From the NCBI GenBank assembly GCA_046316615.1, contig JBKDAN010000047.1, positions 19,543-83,542 on the forward strand: a stretch of 64,000 bases of DNA, in the 5' to 3' direction. Below are positions 57,722 to 64,000 of the stretch, in pieces. The stretch's first letter is position 1; each line of letters begins with the position of its first letter. The notes under the pieces are model-generated. The model saw nothing but the letters and a program-made list of their open reading frames with translations, searched no databases and was not told where the DNA came from. Made by a program: the position numbers and the translations under genes. Source of the DNA: BJHL01 sp040378885. GTDB taxonomy: Bacteria; Planctomycetota; Phycisphaerae; Phycisphaerales; UBA1924.

Positions 57722-59284
57722 ATGAGCGCAGACACTTTTTTGGTTGCACGTGGCATCTCGAAGCGGTTCGGCATCACGCAGGCGCTTGATGACGTGTCTG
57801 TCACGTTCAAGCGGGGCGAAGTGCATGCGCTGATGGGTGAGAATGGCGCGGGCAAGAGCACGCTGGGGAAGGCTATCGCCGGGCTGCACAAGCCGGATAC
57901 GGGGGCGGTCACGATTGATGGGCGTGAGCTCAAGCCGGGCGATATCGATGACTCGTTTGATGCGGGCATTCGCCTCGTGCACCAGGAGCTGGCGCAGTGT
58001 CCGAATCTGTCGGTGGCTGAAAATCTCTGTCTGCATGACATGCCACAGCGCGGCGGGATTGTGAACTTTGCGGCGATGAAGAGCCGTGCGGAGCGACTGG
58101 TACACCAACTGGATCCGACGATTGATGTGACTGCCCCACTGGGCGAGCTTTCGCCGGGGAAGCGGCAGATCTGCCAGATCGCGGCCGCGCTGGATGATGG
58201 CAGCGATGGTCTGGGCAAGGCCAAGGGGGCGCCGAAGGTGATTGTGCTGGATGAGCCGACAAGTTCGCTGTCGATTGCGGAAGCTGAGCGACTGATGCAG
58301 ATCGCTCGCACGCTCGCGAGCCAGGGGATCACGATCATTTACGTGAGCCACCGGATGGGTGAGATCTTCACGGTGTGTGATCGCGTGACGGTGCTGCGCG
58401 ATGGGAAGTTTGTCGCGACCAATGTTGTGAAAGAGATTGATGAACCGACGCTCGTGGAGCAGATGATCGGGCGGCGGATTGAGACGGCGAAGGTGCGCGA
58501 GTTCGCGGGCAACGCGGGCACGAGTGCGGTTGGCAGCGTGCCGACGTTGGAAGTGCGGAACATCACCAGTCCCGGCAAGCTCAGCGATATCTCGCTGCAT
58601 GTGCGGGCGGGCGAAGTTGTGGGCATTGGCGGGCTGGTGGGAGCGGGACGCAGCGAGCTGCTGAGCGCGATCTTTGGGCTTGACGCGGGTGCGCGTGGTG
58701 AAGTGCTGGTTAATGGCAACACAGTCAACATCGGGTCGCCCGAGGGGCCGATCGGCGCGAAGATCGGGTACGTGCCGGAGGATCGGCGCAATCAGGGATT
58801 GTTCTTCCTGATGGGTGTGGGCGAGAACATGGTATTGCCGTTTATGCGGCAATTGAGTGCCGCTTTGGGGCTGCGGGGTATCGGCAGTGAGAATCGCGCG
58901 ATCTCTGACAAGATCAGCGAGTTTCGCGTCAAGACCGCCAGCCCGGCAAGTTTGCCCGGCGAGCTCTCGGGCGGGAACCAGCAGAAGCTGCTGATCGCTC
59001 GGTGGCTGGGCAAGGACACCAAGGTGCTCTTGCTGGATGAGCCCACGCGCGGTATCGACGTCGGCACCAAGAACGAGGTCTATCGGTTGGTGCGCGAGGC
59101 AAGCCAGCGCGGGTTGGCCGTGCTGCTGGTCAGCAGTGAGATGCCCGAGCTGCTCGCTTTGTCGGACAGAGTTCTGGTCATGTGCGCTGGGCGCATCACT
59201 GGTGAACTGACTGGTGACAACATGACCCAAGCAAACATCCTGCGGTTGGCGACTGTCGATAGTGGTCGCAGCAAGAGTGCATGA
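57722..59284 (+). CDS. Sugar-type ABC transporter ATPase with two nucleotide-binding domains
   Basis: 520 residues from ATG at 57722 (GTG at 57698 is an alternative; neither has a clear ribosome site). RbsA/MglA family. First domain: GENGAGKSTLGKAIAG, LSPGKRQICQIAA and VIVLDEPTSSLS. Second domain: GGLVGAGRSELLSAIFG (degenerate Walker A, normal in this family), LSGGNQQKLLIARWL and LLLDEPTRGIDV. The first signature is LSPGK rather than the usual LSxGQ. No permease or binding protein is near, so its partner is elsewhere. Confidence 0.88.
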   Translation: MSADTFLVARGISKRFGITQALDDVSVTFKRGEVHALMGENGAGKSTLGKAIAGLHKPDTGAVTIDGRELKPGDIDDSFDAGIRLVHQELAQCPNLSVAENLCLHDMPQRGGIVNFAAMKSRAERLVHQLDPTIDVTAPLGELSPGKRQICQIAAALDDGSDGLGKAKGAPKVIVLDEPTSSLSIAEAERLMQIARTLASQGITIIYVSHRMGEIFTVCDRVTVLRDGKFVATNVVKEIDEPTLVEQMIGRRIETAKVREFAGNAGTSAVGSVPTLEVRNITSPGKLSDISLHVRAGEVVGIGGLVGAGRSELLSAIFGLDAGARGEVLVNGNTVNIGSPEGPIGAKIGYVPEDRRNQGLFFLMGVGENMVLPFMRQLSAALGLRGIGSENRAISDKISEFRVKTASPASLPGELSGGNQQKLLIARWLGKDTKVLLLDEPTRGIDVGTKNEVYRLVREASQRGLAVLLVSSEMPELLALSDRVLVMCAGRITGELTGDNMTQANILRLATVDSGRSKSA

Positions 59285-60021
59285 TGCTTGATCGTCGCTT
59301 TGGTCGTCGCTGAGATTGGGGTTGCTGGCTTGAGCAGTTTGGTGCGCGGGCGCGGTCGTTGCTTGCGCTGGCTGTGCGCTGGGGTTGGAGTTTGGTTGCG
59401 CGGGGGGCTGGGCGAGTGCTTTGGCAAGGGCTTCTGCGATGTGGGGTTGGCGGGACCACCAGAGGACCTGGTAGTAACGCAGGTCGCGCGCGTAGCTGAC
59501 GGCTTGCATGTCGCCTTTGGCGGCGTGGATGAGTTTGATCAGGTCGCGGTCGTAATCGGTCAGTCGTGCATGCATGATTTTTGTGTGCCCTCCATATACA
59601 CCCCCATGTGGCAGGTGGCGCGCGCACAGATCTGCTGATGTGCGGCTTTTGCGAGACGCAAGTGCTTGGAGGAGCGGGAGAAGAAAATCTGGAAAAATCC
59701 GGGAGGTTCCGGCGGAAAACTGCTGGGGCGCGCGCACAAAGCTGGCTGCAAGACTGAGAGGCGGTGTTTGCCGCGGAGAGCGCGGAGGACGCGGAGGTGG
59801 GGTGATGTGGAAGCGGTCGTACGCGATCTGTGGCAGCAAGGCTTGGCGGTGAAGAATCTCACGCCTTTGAAGCCGAGCGTGATCGCACGTGGAGCGTGCT
59901 GCTGCCTGGTGTGCCGCGCGATTCTGGTTGAAGCGTACAGTGATTCAGAACACACGCGCGGCTATCAGGGAGACTCTCAAGCACGTTGATTCTTCTTAAT
60001 ACCTTCTTCAGGAATAGTGCC
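59285..60021. other. Spacer of about 740 bp with a possible minus-strand reading frame
   Basis: On the minus strand an ATG at 59575, with GGAGGG upstream, opens a frame whose first 55 residues look like real protein (LTDYDRDLIKLIHAAKGD, YYQVLWWSRQPHIAEALAK) and then turn into Pro/Gln/Ala-rich sequence that runs antisense into the ABC ATPase without a stop. The part at 59760-59800 is a purine-rich tract of GCGGAG units. From 59920 the first copy of a duplicated unit begins. Confidence 0.35.
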
Positions 60022-60372
60022 ATGCGCATTACTGTGGCTTTCGGACCTCAGATCGATTTCGATGGCTCTGCGGCGTTTGTCGAGAGACTTTTTGATTATC
60101 TCAAGCCACTCGTCGATGCGACAGGGTCTGACGAGCTCCGGGCGCGATTTTCTGATGACTGCAAGGAGGTGCTGCAAGCATACTTCTGGGACCTGTCACA
60201 ACTGCAGCCTGCCGATTATGAGCTTCTCCTGCGACTTTCAAGTGAGCTGCGACAGCATCTCGACGTCGCGATGGCTCCATGGGAGAGTCGTAAGAAGTAC
60301 ATCTATGAAACGAATTACGAGGAGTTCGTCTCGACTCTGGCGTCCGTGACGCGGGCAAGCGACGGTACCTGA
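60022..60372 (+). CDS. Hypothetical protein, tandem copy 1
   Basis: 116 residues from ATG at 60022, after CAGGAATAGTGCC. Mostly helical, acidic; shares FVERLFDYLKPLVDA, RFSD..KEVLQA..WDLS.LQ and AMAPWE with copy 2. No known family can be named. The surrounding DNA has lower GC than the rest of the window. It may be an immunity-type or regulatory protein, but nothing in the sequence proves it. Confidence 0.65.
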   Translation: MRITVAFGPQIDFDGSAAFVERLFDYLKPLVDATGSDELRARFSDDCKEVLQAYFWDLSQLQPADYELLLRLSSELRQHLDVAMAPWESRKKYIYETNYEEFVSTLASVTRASDGT

Positions 60373-60498
60373 TTGCCCTGCATCGTCCATCCCCATTTGG
60401 GTGCGCAGGCGTGCAACAACGAGTACGGAAAGACACAGAGCCATCTCGCGGAAACGTGCAGGCTGGGGCAATTCACTGGGTCGTTGTTGAGGTCGTAG

Positions 60499-60603
60499 CG
60501 GGAGATTCTGGTCGATGTCTACGGTGAGTCAGAGCACCAACGCGCGGCCATCATGGAGGCTCTCAAGCACGTTGATTCTTCTCGGTACCTTCTTCAGGAA
60601 TAG
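60499..60603 (+). pseudogene. C-terminal fragment of a lost gene upstream of copy 2
   Basis: After an in-frame TAG, 34 sense codons (REILVDVYGESEHQ, RAAIMEALKHVDSSRYLLQE) end in TAG just 4 bp before the next ATG. The same segment lies before copy 1 (from about 59920) but with a 2-bp deletion that breaks the frame. No start is present, so this is a remnant of a protein that once overlapped or preceded the duplicated gene. Confidence 0.5.
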
Positions 60604-60607
60604 TGTC

Positions 60608-60958
60608 ATGCGTATCTCTGTGGCTTTGGGGCATGGGCCGTCTTTTAATGGAGCAGGCGGGTTTGTTGAGAGACTTTTCGATTATCTCAAGCCACTCGTT
60701 GACGCATCAGGGTCCGTCGAGCTGCGAGATCGCTTTTCTGATGAGCACAAAGAAGTCTTGCAAGCACATTACTGGGATTTATCAGGTCTTCAGACAGATG
60801 ATTATCAGCTTTTGCTGCGACTTGTCGTCGCAATGCGGCCGCACCTTGCCGCCGCGATGGCTCCGTGGGAGGATCGCTTCAAACACATCTATGAGGAAGA
60901 CTACGAGAAGTTTGTCGCGACTCTGGCTTTGGTGGCTCGGGCAAGCGGCGACACTTGA
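60608..60958 (+). CDS. Hypothetical protein, tandem copy 2
   Basis: 116 residues from ATG at 60608, after CAGGAATAGTGTC. It has the same length as copy 1 and is about 60-65 percent identical by eye, with no gap. The duplication includes about 100 bp of upstream DNA. The longer open frame from 60515 lies in the pseudogene region and is not used. Confidence 0.65.
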   Translation: MRISVALGHGPSFNGAGGFVERLFDYLKPLVDASGSVELRDRFSDEHKEVLQAHYWDLSGLQTDDYQLLLRLVVAMRPHLAAAMAPWEDRFKHIYEEDYEKFVATLALVARASGDT

Positions 60959-61025
60959 TCGCTCGCTATATCACCGCGTTCACAAACGCCAGTACGTACG
61001 CATCACACTGCTTGCGTCTGGTCGG

Positions 61026-61646
61026 TCACGCTGGCTGGGTGTTGCCGCATTCGGGGCACTGGACTGTTTCGTTGAGCGGATATCCGCAGTGCTCGCATCG
61101 AGCTTTGCGGCGACGCCATCTCGCGCGAGCAGTGAGGCACACATGTTGGAGTAACAGTGCGACGCATGTGATCACGGCGAAGTCTGCGGCGAGCCACGGC
61201 GTGGGGATGTATGGAATGATCCACTCGCCGTACGCCACAGCGCCTTGACGGGCTCGCACGGTTTGTGTGATCGTGTCGAAGATCGCGACCGAATCAAACG
61301 ATGCGAAGAGGATGCCTGAGCGCAGTCGCCACACCACTTCCGTGTCACTTACGTCCTGGGTGGACACATCGAGCTTGCTCACGGCGTTGCCGAAGAGATA
61401 GCTCGGAATCGGTGACGCGACGGGTTCACTGGCTTGCGTTGCATGTGGCAGGTAGACGAGCGATTCAAAGAAGAGCCCCTTGCGGTGCGTGGCCATCCAT
61501 GTCGTGTCTTTGCCGGTTGCGACGAATGCAAAGGACTTTCCCCGAGGAACGAAGCGGGACAGCGTCTGTGAGCCAAGGCAAATTGTGAGTGTCGGCAGGA
61601 TGATGCCGACGGTGCACGCATAGACGAGATGACGACGCTTGAGCAT
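61026..61646 (-). CDS. Membrane protein with C-terminal zinc ribbon
   Basis: 206 residues from ATG at 61646. Membrane helices at about 8-28 and 155-178 with an extracytoplasmic domain between. The cytoplasmic tail carries RCEHCGYPLNETVQCPECG, two CxxC knuckles that form a zinc ribbon, a frequent tail in planctomycete membrane proteins. Function unknown. Convergent with the tandem pair. Confidence 0.7.
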   Translation of the reverse strand: MLKRRHLVYACTVGIILPTLTICLGSQTLSRFVPRGKSFAFVATGKDTTWMATHRKGLFFESLVYLPHATQASEPVASPIPSYLFGNAVSKLDVSTQDVSDTEVVWRLRSGILFASFDSVAIFDTITQTVRARQGAVAYGEWIIPYIPTPWLAADFAVITCVALLLQHVCLTARARWRRRKARCEHCGYPLNETVQCPECGNTQPA

Positions 61647-61742
61647 CACGTTGGCAATGTACGGTGGAAAGACTGAGTGGTACCGGCTGGGGTGAGGCGT
61701 GTTGGCACACGCTGCGCCATGGGTTGTGCTGCGTCGGCAACT

Positions 61743-61932
61743 GCACCGCTGCGCGGTGCGTGCGTGTGTGGTTGTCGCTTTCCGTGGGTTTCGCGTTGCT
61801 CAACCCACGGCTATTGAACGGCATCGCTTTGCGATGTGGAGTTGGTTGCTGCTCGTGCGGGTGTGATGGGTTGCATCGTGAAAGCGAGTGGTTTGGTGGA
61901 CTGATGCAAGGAGGAAGGGAGGCCCTTCCTCC
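61743..61932. repeat. Cluster of four perfect hairpins in a 440-bp spacer
   Basis: In the gene-free stretch 61647-62086: GCACCGC-TGC-GCGGTGC (61743-61759), CCGTGGGTT-11 nt-AACCCACGG (61782-61810), CATCGC-TTT-GCGATG (61822-61836) and GGAGGAAGGG-AGG-CCCTTCCTCC (61910-61932). None has a T tract. They could be decayed palindromic elements or a structured RNA. The rest of the spacer shows nothing. Confidence 0.6.
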
Positions 61933-62086
61933 CTGCACCCTCCTTCCCTGTCGGTGTCGGGCGCGATTTGCGGATTGGGTAAGACATACGGCCCGCCCGC
62001 AGAGCCGGCAGGCTGTGGCACTTCACTGGGTGGTTGATGAGGTTGTGCCGTCGGCCGTGTGGCAACGGAGGGGAAGATTGCACGCG

Positions 62087-62665
62087 TCACGACTTGATGC
62101 GAGTGATGCACTGAGCAACAAAGTCATCTGCCGTTTGCTTTGCATGACTCGCTAGAGGTGAGATGCGAAACAACAGCTTGTGGTCGCCATCCGTGCACTT
62201 CAGCATCATGCCCGATTGCCAGAAGCCAGTACCATGTTCTCGTGCCATTTTCCCCGCAATCGCATCGATGGACTGCAACGAGTCGCATTTGGCGATGGTC
62301 ATGCGTTCGTCGTGGCTCTCTCGAAATCGGAGTGACCTGTTCACAAAGTTCAATTCAACTGTGACACGGTCGTCGCCACTGGGCAGAAACGCGTAGCCCG
62401 CGCCGATCACCAGTCCATTGAGAAGCATGGCCAACACCGTGCCAACGGCAAGTTTGGGAATGGTGAAGAAGGAACCACTCATTCCCAGGATGTTCGCCGC
62501 AATCGTGCCGAGAATGATGGCTGCGGGAGTCATGATGGCACCCCCCACCCACAGTCTCCGGGCACTCGCCTCTCTGTCCACTCGCAGTTGGACGGACTCG
62601 GCACTCGAAACCACTACGTAGCGAAAAGTCGTCAGGTTGATCTTGTGGATCCTGTACTCGTGCAC
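62087..62665 (-). CDS. Membrane protein, unknown
   Basis: 192 residues from GTG at 62665. Two membrane helices at about 44-64 and 70-93 (TPAAIILGTIAANILGMSG, LAVGTVLAMLLNGLVIGAGY). The cytoplasmic part after residue 100 is beta-rich and hydrophilic. Composition is less GC-rich than its neighbours. Not recognised. It lies 34 bp downstream of the HNH gene, in the same direction. Confidence 0.6.
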   Translation of the reverse strand: MHEYRIHKINLTTFRYVVVSSAESVQLRVDREASARRLWVGGAIMTPAAIILGTIAANILGMSGSFFTIPKLAVGTVLAMLLNGLVIGAGYAFLPSGDDRVTVELNFVNRSLRFRESHDERMTIAKCDSLQSIDAIAGKMAREHGTGFWQSGMMLKCTDGDHKLLFRISPLASHAKQTADDFVAQCITRIKS

Positions 62666-62699
62666 TGAGACTCCGCTGCAGATTGATGCGGACGCGTGG

Positions 62700-63500
62700 T
62701 CAGCCGAGTTCGACGCTCCAGTAGGCGTTGTCGAGGAAGGCTTTCCAGCTGCTGTACTTCTCGTTGCCGAGGCGCAGGCTGATGAGGGGGTTGCGCTTGG
62801 GCTTGATGGGTTTGGTGATGAGCTTCATGCCGGCTTGGTCGGGGGTGCGGCCGCCCTTCTTGGCGTTGCAGCGGATGCAGGCGCAGACGAGGTTTTCCCA
62901 GGAGTCGCCGCCGCCGTGGGCGCGGGGGGTGACGTGGTCGATGGAGAGATCGCTGGTGGGGAAGATGCGGCCGCAGTATTGGCAGCGGTTGCGGTCGCGG
63001 GCGAAGAGGTTGCGGCGGTTGAGCTTGACGCCTTGCTCGGGCAGGCGGTCGTAGCCCAAGAGGCGGATGATGCGCGGGACGGCGATCTCCATGCGAACGG
63101 TCTTGACCCAGTCGTGGCGTTCGCGTTCGATCTCGTGCTGCAGCACGCTGAGTTCGAGCCAGCTTTCGAAGTCGTAGTTGACGTAGCGGCCCCCCACTGT
63201 CGCGCCGGCGGCTTCGTCCTGCTCGACGTGGATGACTTCGGCGATGTTGCGGGCGAGGAGGCAGAAGGCGCGCTTGGCGGAGACGATGCGTGTGGCGGCG
63301 AAGGCCTTGTTGAGGACAAGGACTTTGGCGTTGAGGCCTTCGTGACTTTCGAGTGCGCCGGTGGCGCTGAGGACGCCTTGGGGTGAGACTGACCACTCAC
63401 CCGAGTTCATCTCGTGGTCGAGATCAGGCTCCGCCGGTCCTTGCGGAGTCGCGCCAGAGGCTTGCGCCTTCTGGCCGGCATGTCGTGGTCGCTTGTGCAT
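62700..63500 (-). CDS. HNH endonuclease
   Basis: 266 residues from ATG at 63500, after GGAGG. The HNH domain at about residues 165-220: RCQYCGRIFPTSDLSIDHV, PRAHGGGDSWENLVCACIRC and NAKKGGRTP with two CxxC pairs and His of the metal site. The N-terminal 30 residues are basic and low in order. This type is common in Phycisphaerae and other bacteria as a single gene; DNA repair or nuclease roles are guessed, not shown. No restriction or phage genes are adjacent. Confidence 0.88.
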   Translation of the reverse strand: MHKRPRHAGQKAQASGATPQGPAEPDLDHEMNSGEWSVSPQGVLSATGALESHEGLNAKVLVLNKAFAATRIVSAKRAFCLLARNIAEVIHVEQDEAAGATVGGRYVNYDFESWLELSVLQHEIERERHDWVKTVRMEIAVPRIIRLLGYDRLPEQGVKLNRRNLFARDRNRCQYCGRIFPTSDLSIDHVTPRAHGGGDSWENLVCACIRCNAKKGGRTPDQAGMKLITKPIKPKRNPLISLRLGNEKYSSWKAFLDNAYWSVELG

Positions 63501-63699
63501 GACCAACAACCTCCGGATGGAAGTATATCGGCATATGCAAGGGGTGTGTGCAAGGGAATGATGAAGTCCGCGAATCAGGCGGATTCATGGGGTGGGAGGG
63601 GCATTGGGGATTCGTGATTCGGCATTCGTGGTGAGTATCGGGACGACTGCCGGTACGAAAACGCGGTTGGCGATAGGCCTCAACTTCGACGAAACCGCT
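63501..63699. other. Spacer of about 200 bp
   Basis: Nothing convincing is seen. It contains the HNH promoter region and the downstream end of the partial gene at the window edge. Confidence 0.4.
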
Positions 63700-64000
63700 T
63701 CATGGACGCGAGGGGCTGGAAGTTCTTCGTCGCAAGAGGCAGAGGCCGAGTGGGAGTGTGAGAGTGACTAGAGGTGTTGGACTCGGAATCGACGCGGCGA
63801 TGCGCAGGCCACTTGTCGACGTAGTCGCGAACCCGCCGCCCCCGATACTAAAATCAAGTCGATCTTCGATGTCAGGGAAGAACGATGAGTTCGACGTGCC
63901 GCGACTCATGCCACCCAGTTGGCCAGGCGGCAGTCCATCCCACTCAACCATCTCCCGCAAGCCGCCGGACCCGTCGAGCAAACCCCACGGCGAGGCGGCG
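63700..64000 (-). CDS. Partial secreted protein with PEP-CTERM-like tail
   Basis: The frame is open at the window edge, so the N-terminus is outside; about 99 residues are visible. It is Gly/Ser-rich and ends in IPSPTPLVTLTLPLGLCLLRRRT, with the Pro turn, hydrophobic helix and Arg cluster of PEP-CTERM tails. An internal start inside the window is possible but unlikely. Function unknown. Confidence 0.55.
   Translation of the reverse strand, partial: AASPWGLLDGSGGLREMVEWDGLPPGQLGGMSRGTSNSSFFPDIEDRLDFSIGGGGFATTSTSGLRIAASIPSPTPLVTLTLPLGLCLLRRRTSSPSRP

Noticed and set aside
59760..59800. GCGGAG tandem tract as a CRISPR-like array
   Set aside because: Units are short and without spacers; it is simple purine-rich sequence.
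56261..59839. 3.6-kb minus-strand open frame continuous with hutH (about 1190 extra residues)
   Set aside because: It is antisense to an exported protein and a double ABC ATPase with intact motifs; the sequence is low in order and Arg/His/Pro-rich, as expected for a shadow frame in GC-rich DNA. hutH is complete without it.
62700..63500. HNH gene as part of a restriction or phage-defence system
   Set aside because: No methylase, helicase or other defence gene adjoins it; single HNH genes of this type are common chromosomal genes.

Overview
The window looks like chromosomal DNA of a planctomycete, most likely of the Phycisphaerae. The reasons are: three secreted proteins ending in paired GC-type dockerin repeats (core like DIDFNNNGVFPEDQDV), three proteins with PEP-CTERM-like tails, long prepilin-like proteins, a futalosine-pathway menaquinone gene, high GC content, and very compact operons with 4-bp ATGA/GTGA overlaps. 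No rRNA, tRNA, CRISPR array, transposase or phage gene was seen.

Layout. 1-7.7 kb: partial DUF368 flippase-like gene (minus), then galE, a secreted alpha/beta hydrolase, an unknown gene, a DUF255 thioredoxin-domain protein and a THUMP-like methyltransferase. 7.8-19.1 kb: carB carrying two in-frame palindromic insertions, three small prepilins, argG and argF (arginine and pyrimidine supply), 6-phosphogluconolactonase, a ThiD2-ThiE fusion and an M16 peptidase. 19.1-32.6 kb: a probable laminarin (beta-1,3-glucan) utilisation locus with a PEP-CTERM protein, lipoprotein GH17, LacI regulator, carbohydrate-binding dockerin protein, GH16 laminarinase with dockerin, a complete sugar ABC importer (ATPase, prepilin-like protein, binding protein, two permeases) and a GH1 beta-glucosidase. 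A near-palindromic operator, TGAAACTGTTTCA, recurs at the lacI, GH17 and PEP-CTERM promoters and ties the locus together. 32.6-36.3 kb: minus-strand operon mqnE, two tandem paralogues, a small membrane protein and phoU. 36.4-45.3 kb: HD-GYP sensor, ferric-reductase-like oxidoreductase, DUF3592 protein, methyltransferase and FHA pair, a DUF2617-like protein, a HEAT-like protein and a membrane protein. 45.4-56.3 kb: sthA, an SMI1/KNR4 gene interrupted by TAG, a third dockerin protein, two long prepilins, a PEP-CTERM protein, a D-2-hydroxyacid dehydrogenase, a peroxiredoxin with a histone-like tail and hutH. 56.3-64 kb: an unknown exported protein, an orphan sugar-type ABC ATPase, a tandemly duplicated small gene with a decayed neighbour, a zinc-ribbon membrane protein, a hairpin-rich spacer, an unknown membrane protein, an HNH endonuclease and a partial PEP-CTERM protein.

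How the sugar locus could work (inference): secreted GH16 would cut laminarin, GH17 on the envelope would trim it, the ABC system would import oligosaccharides and cytoplasmic GH1 would release glucose. LacI would derepress the locus when an oligosaccharide is bound.

At large scale the plus strand is G-rich in about 1-7.7 kb and 56-64 kb but C-rich in about 7.8-55.9 kb. This largely ignores gene direction and suggests that the middle 48 kb is an inverted segment.
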